Positions 1 through 9,929 of a DNA stretch of 64,000 nt are shown one piece after another. Made by a program: the position numbers and the translations under genes. Source of the DNA: Brachybacterium huguangmaarense (GTDB lineage: Bacteria; Actinomycetota; Actinomycetes; Actinomycetales; Dermabacteraceae). The stretch covers positions 2,170,001-2,234,000 of the forward strand of contig NZ_CP107020.1 of the NCBI RefSeq assembly GCF_025725725.1, given 5' to 3'. The notes below the pieces were generated by a model. That model made no database searches. It was not told where the DNA came from and worked only from the letters and a program-made list of their open reading frames with translations. Positions within the stretch are counted from its first letter, which is position 1. The number at the start of each line of letters is the position of its first letter.

Positions 1-2683
1 TCTCGTCCTCGGTGAGGTCGCCGCGCTCGATCAGGGCCTGCGTGAACAGCTTGCGCACGCTCGGCTTCTCCTCGATGAGGGAGTACATGAGCGGCTGCGT
101 CATCGACGGGTCGTCGCCCTCGTTGTGGCCGCGGCGGCGGTAGCACACCATGTCGATGACGACGTCGCGACGGAACTTCTGGCGGTACTGGAAGGCGATC
201 TCGGCGACCCGCACGCAGGCCTCGGCGTCGTCCCCGTTGACGTGGAAGATCGGCAGCTGGGTCGCCTTGGCGACGTCCGTCGAGTAGTACGACGAGCGCG
301 ACGAGCTGGGCTCGGTCGTGAAGCCGATCTGGTTGTTGATGACCACGTGGACCGTGCCGCCCGTGCGGTAGCCGCGCAGCTCCGAGAGGTTGAGGGTCTC
401 GGTGACGACGCCCTGGCCGGCCATCGCGGCGTCGCCGTGGATGAGGATCGGCAGCACCGGGAACTCGCTGCCGGCCCGGTTCAGGCGGTCCTGCTTGGCG
501 CGCGTGATGCCCTCGAGCACGGGGTTGACCGCCTCGAGGTGTGAGGGGTTCGCGGCCAGGTACACCTTGGTGGTCACGCCGTCGCGCGAGGTGTACGTGC
601 CCTCGGTGCCCAGGTGGTACTTGACGTCACCCGAGCCGAGGCTCGAGCTCGTGCCCTCGAACTCCTGGAAGATCTGGCCGTAGCTCTTGCCCGCGAGGTT
701 GGACAGCACGCTCAGCCGGCCGCGGTGGGCCATGCCGATCGTGACCTCGTCGATGTCGTGGTGGGCCGCGTCGTGCAGGAGGGAGTCGAGCAGCGGGATG
801 AGCGACTCGCCGCCCTCGAGCGAGAAACGCTTCTGGCCGACGAACTTGGTCTGCAGGAACGTCTCGAACGCCTCGGCGGCGTTGAGGCGGTCCATGATCC
901 GGGTGAGGATCTCCTTGGACATGGGCGGGCGCGGCGTCTCGAACTGGTCCTGGAGCCACTGGCGCTCCTCGGGGTCCGTGATGTGCATGTACTCCACGCC
1001 GACGGTGCGGCAGTACGCGTCGCGCAGCACGCCCAGGATGTCGCGCAGCGTCATCGTGGAGGTGCCGCCCAGCCCGCGCGTGGGGAAGGTGCGGTCGAGG
1101 TCCCACAGGGTGAGGCCGTAGGTCTGGACGTCGAGATCCGGATGGGTGCGCTGACGGTAGCGCAGCGGATCGATGTCGGCCATCAGGTGCCCGCGCACGC
1201 GGAAGCTGTGGATCAGGTCCACGACGTGTGCGAACTTCTCCTCCGGCGAGTCGTGCAGGGGGTTGTCGGGCACCCAGCGCACGGGCTCGTAGGGGATGCG
1301 CAGCGACTCGAACACCCGGTCGTAGAACCCGTCCTGGCCCAGCAGCTTGTCGGCCACGATCTTGAGGAACTCGCCCGAGGCGGCGCCCTGGATGATCCGG
1401 TGGTCGTAGGTCGAGGTGAGCGTCATGACCTTGGAGATCGCGAGGTCCGCGAGGGTCTCGGCGCTCGCGCCCTGGAAGGGCGCCGGGTAGGTCATCGCGC
1501 CGACGCCGACGATCGTGCCCTGGCCCTTCATCAGGCGGGGGATCGAGTGCACGGTCCCGATGCCGCCGGGGTTGGTGAGCGAGACCGTGGTGCCGGTGAA
1601 GTCGTCCATCGTCAGCTTGTTGCCGCGGGCACGGCGCACGACGTCCTCGTAGGCCTTCCAGAAGCCGCGGAAGTCGAGGTGCTGGGCCCCCTTGATGCTC
1701 GGCACCACGAGGGAGCGCGAGCCGTCGGGGCGGGGCATGTCGATCGCGAGGCCGAAGTTGATGTCGGCCCGGCGCAGCATGACGGGCTTGCCCTTGTCGT
1801 CCACGTCGAAGCCGTTGTTCATGTCCGGCATCTCGGTGATCGCCTCGATCATCGCGTAGCCGATGAGGTGGGTGAAGGAGACCTTGCCCTGGCGGGCCCG
1901 CTTGAGCTGGTTGTTGATGACCGTGCGGTTGTCGAACAGGAGCTTGACGGGCACGTCGCGCACGCTCGTCGCGGTCGGCACGCTGAGCGACTCGTCCATG
2001 TTGCGCACGACGGCCGCGGCGGGGCCGCGGAGCTTGACGACCTCGGGCTCGATCGGATCGGGGCGGGGCGGGGCCTCTTGCGGGGCACGGGACCGCATGG
2101 GGCGGTCGGACGTGCTGGAGACCGTGGGCGCGGGGGAGTCGCTGGCAGTCATGGGAGCGGTGTGGTCCTTGGAGGGCGTCGCGGCGGGGGCGGAGGTGCG
2201 GGGCGTGGGGGCGGAGGTGGAGGTGGTGCTGCGGGACGTCGAGGCGCTCGGCTTCTCGGCGGTGGTCCTTCCCGCGGCGGACGCCTCCGCGGCAGGGGCG
2301 GACGGAGCCGCGGGGGCGCTCGCGGCGATCGTCGAGGGGGCGGCGTCCGGGTTCGTCTGTCGCGCCTCGGCCCTCTCGGCGGGGGCCGAGGGCACGTCCG
2401 CGGCGGGAGCCGGCGGCGCGGTGTCGGCCGGACGCTCGTCCCGCGCGGTCGTGCCTCCCTGATCGACGGGCTCGGGGGACTGCGGGGCGGGGTCGGGACC
2501 GGGGGTCGCGTCGTCCGGGCGGGGCTCCTGCGCGGCGCGGCCGCGGAAGAACTCGGCCCACGACGGGTCGACGCTCGAGGGGTCCTCGGCCCACTGCCGG
2601 TGCAGGTCGTCCACGAGCCACTGATTGGGGCCGAACTCGGGGTCGGAACCGGAGAGATCCTGATCGTGTGTCTGCTGTGACAC
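1..2683 (-). CDS. kgd: Multifunctional 2-oxoglutarate decarboxylase / dehydrogenase E1-E2 (Kgd/SucA type), 3' end outside window
   Basis: Thiamine-dependent decarboxylation of 2-oxoglutarate in the TCA cycle, of the actinobacterial kind that fuses an E2-like succinyltransferase domain to E1. The GTG start at 2683 gives an N-terminus ([15 protein letters not shown], then [11 protein letters not shown]) typical of the family. An Ala/Pro/Glu-rich linker follows to about residue 190, then the E2-like domain with [10 protein letters not shown] (His about 428), then E1 with the ThDP motif GDAAMAGQG (Asp about 751). About 894 codons are in the window; family members have roughly 1,200-1,270 residues, so the C-terminus lies beyond base 1. 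A -10 box (TAGGGT) sits 47 nt upstream. The large open frames on the other strand here are compositional shadows. Confidence 0.95.
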   Translation of the reverse strand, partial: MSQQTHDQDLSGSDPEFGPNQWLVDDLHRQWAEDPSSVDPSWAEFFRGRAAQEPRPDDATPGPDPAPQSPEPVDQGGTTARDERPADTAPPAPAADVPSAPAERAEARQTNPDAAPSTIAASAPAAPSAPAAEASAAGRTTAEKPSASTSRSTTSTSAPTPRTSAPAATPSKDHTAPMTASDSPAPTVSSTSDRPMRSRAPQEAPPRPDPIEPEVVKLRGPAAAVVRNMDESLSVPTATSVRDVPVKLLFDNRTVINNQLKRARQGKVSFTHLIGYAMIEAITEMPDMNNGFDVDDKGKPVMLRRADINFGLAIDMPRPDGSRSLVVPSIKGAQHLDFRGFWKAYEDVVRRARGNKLTMDDFTGTTVSLTNPGGIGTVHSIPRLMKGQGTIVGVGAMTYPAPFQGASAETLADLAISKVMTLTSTYDHRIIQGAASGEFLKIVADKLLGQDGFYDRVFESLRIPYEPVRWVPDNPLHDSPEEKFAHVVDLIHSFRVRGHLMADIDPLRYRQRTHPDLDVQTYGLTLWDLDRTFPTRGLGGTSTMTLRDILGVLRDAYCRTVGVEYMHITDPEERQWLQDQFETPRPPMSKEILTRIMDRLNAAEAFETFLQTKFVGQKRFSLEGGESLIPLLDSLLHDAAHHDIDEVTIGMAHRGRLSVLSNLAGKSYGQIFQEFEGTSSSLGSGDVKYHLGTEGTYTSRDGVTTKVYLAANPSHLEAVNPVLEGITRAKQDRLNRAGSEFPVLPILIHGDAAMAGQGVVTETLNLSELRGYRTGGTVHVVINNQIGFTTEPSSSRSSYYSTDVAKATQLPIFHVNGDDAEACVRVAEIAFQYRQKFRRDVVIDMVCYRRRGHNEGDDPSMTQPLMYSLIEEKPSVRKLFTQALIERGDLTEDE

Positions 2684-2729
2684 GCTCTGATCGCCAGCCT
2701 TCTGGTGTTCTCGAAAGTGGGTGCGCTCC

Positions 2730-2735
2730 ACCCTA
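2730..2735 (-). promoter_or_regulatory. Candidate -10 element for kgd
   Basis: Read on the minus strand this is TAGGGT (TANNNT class), 46 nt ahead of the GTG start in the 95-nt gap after the histidine kinase gene. It would give a leader of about 40 nt. No convincing -35 element is visible. Inference only. Confidence 0.4.
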
Positions 2736-2778
2736 ACCGCTCCGGGGGCGCCCGGCCCCTGCGCCCGTGTCCCGCGCC

Positions 2779-3860
2779 TCACGGTTTCGTCGGGAGCGTC
2801 ACGCGGATCACGGACGAGCGCCCCGACTCGCGGTGGGCGGGAAGGTCGTCGTCGAGCACCTCGATGCGTCCGCCGTGGAGCGCGACGGCCCAGCGGGCGA
2901 TCGCCAGGCCGAGCCCGGTCCCGCCCGAGGAGTCGGCGCTGCCTCCCCGCTGGAAGCGCTCGAACACCAGCTCACGGTCCTCGAAGGCGATCCCGGGGCC
3001 GTCGTCGCGGACCTCGAGCCACACGCCGTCCCCGTGCTCGCCCGGGGCCGCGGTCACCCGGATCCGGCCGCCCGCCGGGGAGTGCCGCGAGGCGTTGTCG
3101 AGGAGGTTGGCGATCACCTGGTGGATGCGCTCGGGATCCGCGTCGACCGTCAGGTCGGCCGGGCGCACGTCGATGGTCCAGTGCACGTCGCGTCCGCGCG
3201 CCCGCGCCACGAGCGAGGCGTGGTCGACGGCCTCGTGCAGGAAAGGGGTGATCTCGATCGTCTGCGGGTCCAGCTGGATCACGCCGGCGTCGAGCCGGGA
3301 CAGGTCCAGCAGATGGTCGACCAGCCGGGACAGACGCTCGGTCTCGGTGAGCGCGACCTGGAGCGAGGCGGGGTCGGCCTGGGTGACGCCGTCGACGAGG
3401 TTCTCGAGCTGGCCCCGCAGGGCCGCGACGGGCGTGCGCAGCTCATGGGAGACGTTGGCCACGAGGTCGCGCCGCATGCGGTCGGTCTCCTCGAGGTCGC
3501 GCGCCATCACTGTGAAGGCCTCGGCGAGCTGGCCCACCTCGTCGCGCGAGGTCGCCGTGATCGGCTGGGAGTAGTCCCCGCGCGCCATCGCCTGGGCCGC
3601 GCGGGTCATCTGCCGCAGCGGCGAGGTCATGCCGCGCGCGAGGATCTGCGTGATGACGAGCGCGATGATTACGATCACCGGGATCGTGATGAGCGGATGC
3701 AGACCCGCGCGGACGCCGAGCCACGCGAGCGCGGCGGCCACGGTGACCGAGACGGCGACCAGGACCCCGAGCTTGACCTTGAAGGAGGGCAGGAGCCGCA
3801 GCGGGCGCAGCCCCGGCGCGCTCTCGCGCGGATCGGGCGCCGACATGCTCACGGCGGGCC

Positions 3861-3864
<4 letters not shown>
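2779..3864 (-). CDS. Two-component sensor histidine kinase with minimal extracytoplasmic part
   Basis: 361-residue membrane kinase, partner of the response regulator just upstream. Two membrane segments (about 31-50 and 57-75) are separated by only a few residues, so there is no folded extracellular sensor. A HAMP domain follows (about 76-130), then HisKA with VSHELRTP (phospho-acceptor His140), then HATPase_c with N box [11 protein letters not shown] (about 253-263), DDGPGI and GGTGLGL. The ATG at 3864 overlaps the regulator's stop (ATGA), which fixes the start. The signal is unknown; a stimulus sensed in or near the membrane is an inference from the missing sensor domain. Residue quality suggests an active kinase. 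Confidence 0.9.
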
Positions 3865-4643
<779 letters not shown>

Positions 4644-4649
4644 GGCGTC

Positions 4650-4655
4650 ACTGTA
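4650..4655 (-). promoter_or_regulatory. -10 box of the two-component operon, leaderless spacing
   Basis: TACAGT on the minus strand, 6 nt before the regulator ATG. A start site 6-8 nt downstream would coincide with the initiation codon. No Shine-Dalgarno is present between them. Confidence 0.5.
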
Positions 4656-4732
4656 ACGGCGCGGTGTGTGCGCGTCCGGCGAACGGCGGGGACTGCCCTG
4701 GACGTTCACTGGATGGGCACACGCGCCTCCCG

Positions 4733-4738
4733 TAGAAT
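4733..4738 (+). promoter_or_regulatory. -10 box for the CNNM gene pair / leader ORF
   Basis: TAGAAT, 10 nt before the ATG at 4749. It lies in the 260-nt divergent gap between the two-component system and the transporter genes. A TTCACT motif further upstream is too distant (22 nt) to be a convincing -35. Confidence 0.5.
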
Positions 4739-4748
4739 CCTCGCCATC

Positions 4749-4907
4749 ATGAGCGATTCGCCCGTGCCGAGTACCGGCGCGCGCACCCTGAGCGGCCTGT
4801 GCCCCGCGGTGCGCGCCGACGCCCCCGGGCGTCGTCCCCTGTCCGTCCCGTCGTCCCGACCCCCGAGGCCAGCCCGGTCCCGCCGACCGATCGGGATCGT
4901 GCGATGA
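4749..4907 (+). CDS. Candidate leaderless 52-codon leader ORF coupled to the CNNM gene
   Basis: ATG at the expected transcription start of the TAGAAT promoter, followed by 52 codons rich in Arg, Pro and Ser, starting MSDSPVPSTGARTL and ending RRPIGIVR. Its TGA (4905-4907) overlaps the ATG of the transporter gene (4904-4906) as ATGA. That transporter start has no good Shine-Dalgarno, so coupled translation is plausible. I recognise no family. The chance of an open frame this long is high at this GC content, so the support comes from position rather than composition. Confidence 0.4.
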   Translation: MSDSPVPSTGARTLSGLCPAVRADAPGRRPLSVPSSRPPRPARSRRPIGIVR

Positions 4908-6241
4908 CCTTCGTCCTCCTCGGCGTCGGCGTCCTGCTGACGCTCGGCACCGCGATCTTCGTGGCCTCGGAGTTCTCCCTCGTGGCCCTCGACCGGCACA
5001 CGGTCGAGAAGGCCCAGGCGAACGGCGACCGGCGCGCCGCCGGCGTGCTGTCGGCGCTCACGCACCTGTCGACCAACCTCTCCGGCGCCCAGCTCGGCAT
5101 CACCATCACCACCCTGCTGTTCGGCTTCGCCGTCCAGGACCCGCTGGCCACCCTGCTCACGCCGCTCGCCGACGCCGTCGGCGTGCCCGAGAGCGCGGTG
5201 ACGCCCGTGGCCGTGGTCGCCGCGATGGCGATCGCCTACGCCTTCTCGATGATCTTCGGCGAGCTCGTCCCCAAGAACCTCGCGATCGCCGACCCGCTGC
5301 GCACCGCACGCATCGCCGCGCCGCTCCAGCACGCGTTCACGACCGTCTTCCGGCCGCTCATCGCCGTGTTCAACTCGACGGCCAACGCGATCCTGCGCCT
5401 GGTCAACGTCGAGCCCCAGGAGGAGCTGTCGGCCGCCCGCTCGCCAGCCGAGCTCGAGTACCTCGTGCGCCACTCGGCACGCGCCGGCACCCTCGACCGC
5501 GGCACGGCCGTGCTGCTCAGCCGCACCCTCCAGCTCGCCGAGCGCGAGGCGGGCGACGTCATGACCCACCGCGGCGCCATGATCGCGGTGGACGCGGGCG
5601 CGAGCGCCCAGGACGTGCTCGAGCTGTCCCGCACGAGCGGCCACTCGCGCTTCCCGGTCATCGAGGGCTCGGAGGACGATGTGATCGGCGTGGTCCAGGC
5701 GCGCCAGGCGATCTCGGTGCCCCGCGCGGACCGCGCGTCGACATCGGTGCGCGCCCTCATGGGGGACATCCCGCGCATCCCCGAGACCGTGGGCCTCGAC
5801 GCGCTCCTGCTCGATCTGCGCGACGTGGGCGCCCAGCTCGCCGTCGTCGTCGACGAGTACGGCGGCACCGCCGGCCTGGTCACCCTCGAGGACGTGATCG
5901 AGGAGATCGTGGGCGAGGTGAGCGACGAGCACGACGAGGACGAGCCCGAGCGGTTCGTCGAGGGCGCCGACGGCTGGACCGTGTCCGGCCTCATGCGGCC
6001 CGACGAGATCCGCCGGGAGCTCGGGGTGCTCGTGCCCGAGTCCTCCGACTACGACACCCTGGGTGGCTACGTGATGGACGTGCTGCGCCGCATCCCCGTG
6101 GCCGGCGACGTGATCGAGCGCGACGGCCTGCGCCTCGAGGTGCTGCACATGGACGGACGGCGCGTGGACCTCGTGCGCCTCGTCGTCGTGGATGCCGCCG
6201 CCCGGGTCCCCGCCCCCGAGGAGAGTGACGACGATGAGTGA
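4904..6241 (+). CDS. CNNM/HlyC-CorC family transporter with CBS pair (first of tandem pair)
   Basis: 445-residue membrane protein of the DUF21-CBS-CorC_HlyC family, associated with Mg2+/Co2+ efflux and metal homeostasis. The N-terminal DUF21 membrane domain begins MTFVLLGVGVLLTLGTAIFV and carries the SEFSLVALDRHTVE and FGELVPKNLAIADP signatures. Two CBS modules follow (about 215-345, with [21 protein letters not shown]), then a C-terminal CorC/HlyC domain. ATG 4904 is chosen because the membrane domain begins there and it overlaps the stop of an upstream small ORF; an upstream GTG (4799) is less likely. It overlaps the next, related gene by 8 nt (ATGAGTGA), so the two are probably made together. 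Confidence 0.92.
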   Translation: MTFVLLGVGVLLTLGTAIFVASEFSLVALDRHTVEKAQANGDRRAAGVLSALTHLSTNLSGAQLGITITTLLFGFAVQDPLATLLTPLADAVGVPESAVTPVAVVAAMAIAYAFSMIFGELVPKNLAIADPLRTARIAAPLQHAFTTVFRPLIAVFNSTANAILRLVNVEPQEELSAARSPAELEYLVRHSARAGTLDRGTAVLLSRTLQLAEREAGDVMTHRGAMIAVDAGASAQDVLELSRTSGHSRFPVIEGSEDDVIGVVQARQAISVPRADRASTSVRALMGDIPRIPETVGLDALLLDLRDVGAQLAVVVDEYGGTAGLVTLEDVIEEIVGEVSDEHDEDEPERFVEGADGWTVSGLMRPDEIRRELGVLVPESSDYDTLGGYVMDVLRRIPVAGDVIERDGLRLEVLHMDGRRVDLVRLVVVDAAARVPAPEESDDDE

Positions 6242-7286
6242 CGCCGCCGCCCTGATCCTCGGCCTCGCGATGCTCGCGGGCAACGCCTTCTTCGTCGGCG
6301 CCGAGTTCGCCGTGATGACGGCGCGCCGCAGCCAGCTCGAGCCGCTCGTGGCCGAGGGCCGCGCCGGCGCCAAGACCGCGCTGTGGGCCATCGAGCACGT
6401 CTCCGTGATGCTCGCCGCCGCCCAGTTCGGGGTGACCGTCTGCTCGGTCACCCTGGGCGCGGTCGCCGAGCCCGCGATCGCCCACTACGTCGAGCCGCTG
6501 CTCGAGGCGGTCGGCGCCCCCGAGGCCCTCGTGCATCCGATCGCCTTCGCGATCGCCCTGCTCATCGCCTCCTACCTGCACGTCGTGCTCGGCGAGATGG
6601 TGCCCAAGAACCTGTCGATCGCGATGCCCGTGGGCGCCGTGATCGCGCTCGCGACGCCGCTCGCGGCCGTGGCCCGCGTGTTCACGCCCATCATCTGGAT
6701 GCTCAACGCGACCGCCAACGCGATCCTGCGCATGCTGGGCGTGCAGCCGCGCGACGAGGTGGAGGCCGACTTCACCGCCGAGGAGATCGCGGTCATCGTC
6801 GACGAGTCCCGGCGCGAGGGCCTGCTGGCCGACGACCAGGGGCTGCTGCGCGGCGCGATCCAGTTCTCCGAGCACACCGCGCGCGACGTGATGGTGCCCA
6901 TGGACGACGTCGTGACCGTCACCTACGAGGTGTCCCCGGCGGGCATCGAGGAGCTCGTGGCCCGCACCGGCTACAGCCGCATCGGCGTGCGCAACGACGC
7001 GGGAGACCTCGTCGGCTACGTGCACCTCAAGGACGTCATCCTGCCGCCCGACGCGCCCGCCTCGGCGTACGACGAGCCCATCCACCCCGGGATCGTGCGC
7101 GCCGTCGTGTCGGTGGCCGACGACGACGACGTCGAGGAGGCCCTGCGCGCCATGCAGTACAACGGCGCGCACATGGCCCGTGTGGACTCGCCGAGCGCGC
7201 GCAGCGTCGGCGCGGTCTTCCTCGAGGACGTGCTCGAGGAGCTCGTGGGCGAGGTCAAGGACGTCATGCAGCGCCACGGCGTCTGA
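6234..7286 (+). CDS. CNNM/HlyC-CorC family transporter (second of tandem pair)
   Basis: 350-residue paralogue of the preceding protein: DUF21 domain (GNAFFVGAEFAVMTARRSQ; LGEMVPKNLSIAMP) followed by a CBS pair. It ends after the second CBS module, with no C-terminal CorC/HlyC domain, so it is shorter than its neighbour. A GAGGAG Shine-Dalgarno lies 10 nt before ATG 6234 inside the upstream gene. Same-length membrane domains and the 8-nt overlap suggest the two proteins act as a heteromer; that is inference. The transported ion is not determined by sequence. Confidence 0.92.
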   Translation: MSDAAALILGLAMLAGNAFFVGAEFAVMTARRSQLEPLVAEGRAGAKTALWAIEHVSVMLAAAQFGVTVCSVTLGAVAEPAIAHYVEPLLEAVGAPEALVHPIAFAIALLIASYLHVVLGEMVPKNLSIAMPVGAVIALATPLAAVARVFTPIIWMLNATANAILRMLGVQPRDEVEADFTAEEIAVIVDESRREGLLADDQGLLRGAIQFSEHTARDVMVPMDDVVTVTYEVSPAGIEELVARTGYSRIGVRNDAGDLVGYVHLKDVILPPDAPASAYDEPIHPGIVRAVVSVADDDDVEEALRAMQYNGAHMARVDSPSARSVGAVFLEDVLEELVGEVKDVMQRHGV

Positions 7287-7310
7287 GCAGCGGACCGCCC
7301 CTCGGTGTGC

Positions 7311-7338
7311 GGGACGCACGTCACGTGACGTGCGTCCC
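7311..7338. terminator. Perfect 28-bp palindrome after the CNNM pair
   Basis: Fourteen bases followed directly by their exact reverse complement (first arm GGGACGCACGTCAC), 24 nt after the stop codon. RNA could form a 12-bp stem with a 4-nt loop. There is no U-tract, as is common for actinobacterial terminators. An operator or cruciform site is the alternative. Confidence 0.5.
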
Positions 7339-7475
7339 AGGCGCCCGGGCCGCCGCGTGGTCGGCATCACCCGGAATCCGCGTGAACGTCAAGAGACGCC
7401 CCCGTGACGGGGAGGCGCGGCAAAGAGTCGGTAATCATCGCCGCGGCCCCCTCCGGCGGCCCACGTCGCCGTCAC

Positions 7476-7481
7476 TAGCCT
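7476..7481 (+). promoter_or_regulatory. Candidate -10 box for the M23 peptidase-tsaD pair
   Basis: TAGCCT in the 284-nt gap 7287-7570. It would give a leader of about 80 nt before the GTG at 7571. The leader is GC-rich and can fold locally, but I could not match it to a riboswitch family. Confidence 0.35.
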
Positions 7482-7570
7482 GATCGACGTCAGTATCGGC
7501 GACGCGCCCTTCCCCGTCCGGCGTCGCGACCGGACTGGATCCTTGACGTCGAACGGAAGCAGGCAACCAC

Positions 7571-8356
7571 GTGGCGAACCATCGCGCGACCGGCCGGGCC
7601 CACATGCGGCCGCTGGCCACCTCGGCCCGGGCCTCCCATCGCGACTCCGCGGTGGTCTCGGCCGGCATCGTCAAGGTCGGCGTGCTCGGCGCGCTCGCCA
7701 CCGCGACCATCGCCGTGCCGCTCGCCTCGGCCACCGCCGATCAGCCGGCTCCCGGCGCCTCCGCCCTGCCCGCCTCGCTCTCCGCCGACGCCCAGCCCGT
7801 CGCCCACACCCAGAGCGTCGCGGCCGCCGCGCCCGTCGCGCTGCCCGTGTCGGCCGTCGACGGCGCCGCGACCACCTCGTACGCCGACTCGGCCGTGACC
7901 TCCAACCTCTCGGCGGCGGCCGCCGTCGGCGCCGACGAGACGACGCTCGAGGACATCGTCGCCTCGGGCGACGGCTACATGAAGCCCGTCGACGCCCCCA
8001 TCTCCTCCGGGTACGGCTGGCGCGTGCACCCCACGCTCGGCACCCGCAAGCTCCACGACGGCGTCGACTTCGCCGCCGCGTGCGGCACCCCGGCGCGCGC
8101 CGCCCAGGCGGGCACCGTGATCGCCGTCGAGTACAACTCGTCCTCCGGCAACCGGGTCAAGGTCGACCACGGCAACGGCGTCGTGACCGGCTACTACCAC
8201 CTCTCGGAGTTCTCGACGACGGTCGGCGAGCACGTGGACAAGGGCCAGACCGTGGGCCTCGTGGGCTCCACGGGCCGCTCGACCGGCTGCCACCTGCACT
8301 TCGCGAAGATGGACACCGCGGGCGCCTACTCCGACCCCATGTCGCTGTTCCGATGA
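7571..8356 (+). CDS. Secreted M23 (lysostaphin-like) metallopeptidase
   Basis: 261-residue exported zinc peptidase, probably cutting peptidoglycan cross-bridges or peptide stems. A signal peptide or anchor occupies about 33-56 ([20 protein letters not shown]). An Ala/Ser-rich spacer reaches about 130. The M23 domain (about 140-258) has [10 protein letters not shown], the ligands His162 and Asp166 in KLHDGVDF, catalytic His210, and the HLH pair His241/His243. Cys171 and Cys240 could form a disulfide. The start is GTG 7571. The stop overlaps the tsaD start (ATGA), an unexpected partner since one product is exported and the other cytosolic. Confidence 0.9.
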   Translation: MANHRATGRAHMRPLATSARASHRDSAVVSAGIVKVGVLGALATATIAVPLASATADQPAPGASALPASLSADAQPVAHTQSVAAAAPVALPVSAVDGAATTSYADSAVTSNLSAAAAVGADETTLEDIVASGDGYMKPVDAPISSGYGWRVHPTLGTRKLHDGVDFAAACGTPARAAQAGTVIAVEYNSSSGNRVKVDHGNGVVTGYYHLSEFSTTVGEHVDKGQTVGLVGSTGRSTGCHLHFAKMDTAGAYSDPMSLFR

Positions 8357-9432
8357 GCGCGCCGACCACCCGCACCCCGGTCGTCCTGGGCGTCGAGTCC
8401 TCGTGCGACGAGACCGGCTTCGGGATCGTCAGCGACGGCGTGCTGCTCGGGCAGGGGCTCGCCTCGAGCGCCGCCCAGCACGCCGAGTTCGGCGGCGTCG
8501 TCCCCGAGATCGCGGCCCGCGCCCACCTCGAGGCAGCCGTGCCGACCCTGCGGATCGCGCTCGCCGACGCGGGCGTCGGCCTGCGCGACATCACCCACGT
8601 CGCCGCGACGAGCGGCCCCGGCCTGGCGACCGCCGTGCACGTGGGCCTCGCCGCCGCGAAGTCGATCGCCTGGGCGCTCGACGTCCCCCTGTACGGGGTG
8701 CACCACCTCGCCGGCCACGCGGCCGCCGACACCCTCGCCCACGGCGCCCTGCCCCCCGAGAGCATCATCCTCATCGTCTCGGGCGGCCACACCTCGATCC
8801 TCCACGTGCGCGACCTCGTGCGCGATCCCATCGAGCACCTCGGCGACACCCTCGACGACGCCGCCGGGGAGGCCTTCGACAAGGTCTCGCGCCTGCTGGG
8901 CCTCGGCTACCCGGGCGGCCCCGCGATCTCGCGCGCCGCTGTCGACGGCGACCCCGAGGCGTTCAGGTTCCCCCGGGCGCTGCTGCGGGCCGGCGACGCG
9001 CCCTACACGTTCTCCTTCTCGGGGCTGAAGACCGCGGTCGCGCGCACCGTCGAGACCATCGAGCGGCGCGGCGACGCGGTGCCCGTGGCGGACATCGCAG
9101 CGTCCTTCGAGCAGGCCGTCGTGGACGTGCTCGTCACCAAGTCGCTGCGCGCCGTGCGCGAGAAGGGCCTGGACACCCTCGTCATCGTCGGCGGGGTGGC
9201 CGCGAACGCGCGGCTGCGCGCCGTCGCCCAGGAGCGGTGCGACGCGGCCGGCGTCGAGCTGCGGATCCCTCCCATGTCGCTGTGCACCGACAACGGCGCG
9301 ATGATCGCCGCCGTCGGGGACCTGCTCGTGCGCTCGGGCGCCGATCCGAGCCCGCTCGGCATCGCCGCGGACCCGTCGGCCATCCTCCACGGCGCCCAGC
9401 TGCCGCTGCCCGCGGACATCGCGGCCGCCTGA
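8353..9432 (+). CDS. tsaD: tRNA N6-threonylcarbamoyladenosine (t6A37) transferase subunit TsaD
   Basis: 359-residue ASKHA-fold protein that transfers the threonylcarbamoyl group onto A37 of ANN-decoding tRNAs, working with TsaB (and TsaE). It has the N-terminal [12 protein letters not shown] signature, metal ligands in HHLAGH (His118, His122), SGGHT, and [10 protein letters not shown]. Length is normal. ATG 8353 overlaps the upstream peptidase stop by 4 nt. The usual neighbours tsaB and rimI are not next to it, but a Sua5-type synthase for the same pathway lies at 27503-28384. Confidence 0.96.
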   Translation: MSAPTTRTPVVLGVESSCDETGFGIVSDGVLLGQGLASSAAQHAEFGGVVPEIAARAHLEAAVPTLRIALADAGVGLRDITHVAATSGPGLATAVHVGLAAAKSIAWALDVPLYGVHHLAGHAAADTLAHGALPPESIILIVSGGHTSILHVRDLVRDPIEHLGDTLDDAAGEAFDKVSRLLGLGYPGGPAISRAAVDGDPEAFRFPRALLRAGDAPYTFSFSGLKTAVARTVETIERRGDAVPVADIAASFEQAVVDVLVTKSLRAVREKGLDTLVIVGGVAANARLRAVAQERCDAAGVELRIPPMSLCTDNGAMIAAVGDLLVRSGADPSPLGIAADPSAILHGAQLPLPADIAAA

Positions 9433-9544
9433 GCGGAGGCACGGCGCGCCGCGGACCGCCGCCGACCGGCCGCGCCGCACGGTGACCTGCGCCTCACTCG
9501 CAGCCCAGGCCCTCCCGAGGGTCGGCACGGGGCCAGCACGTTGC

Positions 9545-9550
9545 TAGACT
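9545..9550 (+). promoter_or_regulatory. -10 box of the tRNA-Arg gene
   Basis: TAGACT, 10 nt before the tRNA 5' end, in the 128-nt gap after tsaD. Confidence 0.5.
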
Positions 9551-9560
9551 CGTGCGGTAC

Positions 9561-9636
9561 GCCCGCGTAGCTCAGTGGATAGAGCGTCTGCCTCCGGAGC
9601 AGAAGGTCGTAGGTTCGAATCCTGTCGCGGGCACCA
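9561..9636 (+). tRNA. tRNA-Arg (anticodon CCG)
   Basis: Complete cloverleaf. The 7-bp acceptor stem is gcccgcg paired with cgcgggc (9626-9632). There is a D arm with AGTGGAT in the loop, anticodon stem tctgc/gcaga with loop CTCCGGA (anticodon CCG at 9594-9596), and T loop TTCGAAT. Discriminator A9633 is followed by an encoded CCA (9634-9636). It reads CGG arginine codons. A strong hairpin terminator follows. Confidence 0.97.
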
Positions 9637-9650
9637 CAGAGGTCATGGTC

Positions 9651-9682
9651 GAGGCCCCGAGACGAACAGGTCTCGGGGCCTC
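9651..9682 (+). terminator. Terminator of tRNA-Arg
   Basis: Perfect 13-bp stem (gaggccccgagac / gtctcggggcctc) with a 6-nt loop GAACAG, 15 nt after the tRNA CCA end. No U-tract. Confidence 0.8.
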
Positions 9683-9795
9683 GCCCGTTCCTGCGTGCGC
9701 CGCCGGACCCGCCCGTGGTCGCAGCGAGGGGTCACGGCCGACCGCGTGTGCGGCGAGTTCCCAGGGACGTCCAGGCGGACCCCGTACGGTGGGCG

Positions 9796-9894
9796 CTCCC
9801 AGGGGGAGTACTCCGACACGGCCGACTCGTCACTCCGGATGCACGCGCATCCCGGGTCGCCGGTCCCGCAGCGCGGGATGGAAGAGACTCTGGC
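9796..9894 (+). promoter_or_regulatory. Probable yybP-ykoY (Mn2+) riboswitch upstream of terC
   Basis: The region holds the ordered conserved blocks I associate with this class. GGGGAGTA comes first (9803-9810). Next is a GGCCGACTCGTCACTCCGG segment closed by a GGATGC-acgc-GCATCC hairpin and CGGGTCGCC, then a CCCGC-agc-GCGGG hairpin, and finally the second metal-binding loop AGAGACTC (9883-9890). Flanking CCAG/CTGG can pair to close the element. The following gene encodes a TerC-family protein, a typical partner of this riboswitch. The Shine-Dalgarno (AGGAGA, 9917-9922) lies 22 nt after the aptamer, so control of translation is possible; the expression platform is not resolved. Confidence 0.75.
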
Positions 9895-9929
9895 GTCCTT
9901 CGCTCGCGCCATCTCCAGGAGACCCCCCG

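Noticed and set aside
614-2680. Long plus-strand open frame opposite kgd
   Set aside because: It is a shadow of the minus-strand Kgd gene: the opposite strand reads unmistakable Kgd motifs, while this frame is low-complexity His/Arg/Val/Asp sequence.
7352-7570. Possible c-di-AMP (ydaO) riboswitch before the M23 peptidase gene
   Set aside because: Wall hydrolase genes in actinobacteria often have one, but I could not find its conserved core blocks, and the leader after the -10 box seems too short.
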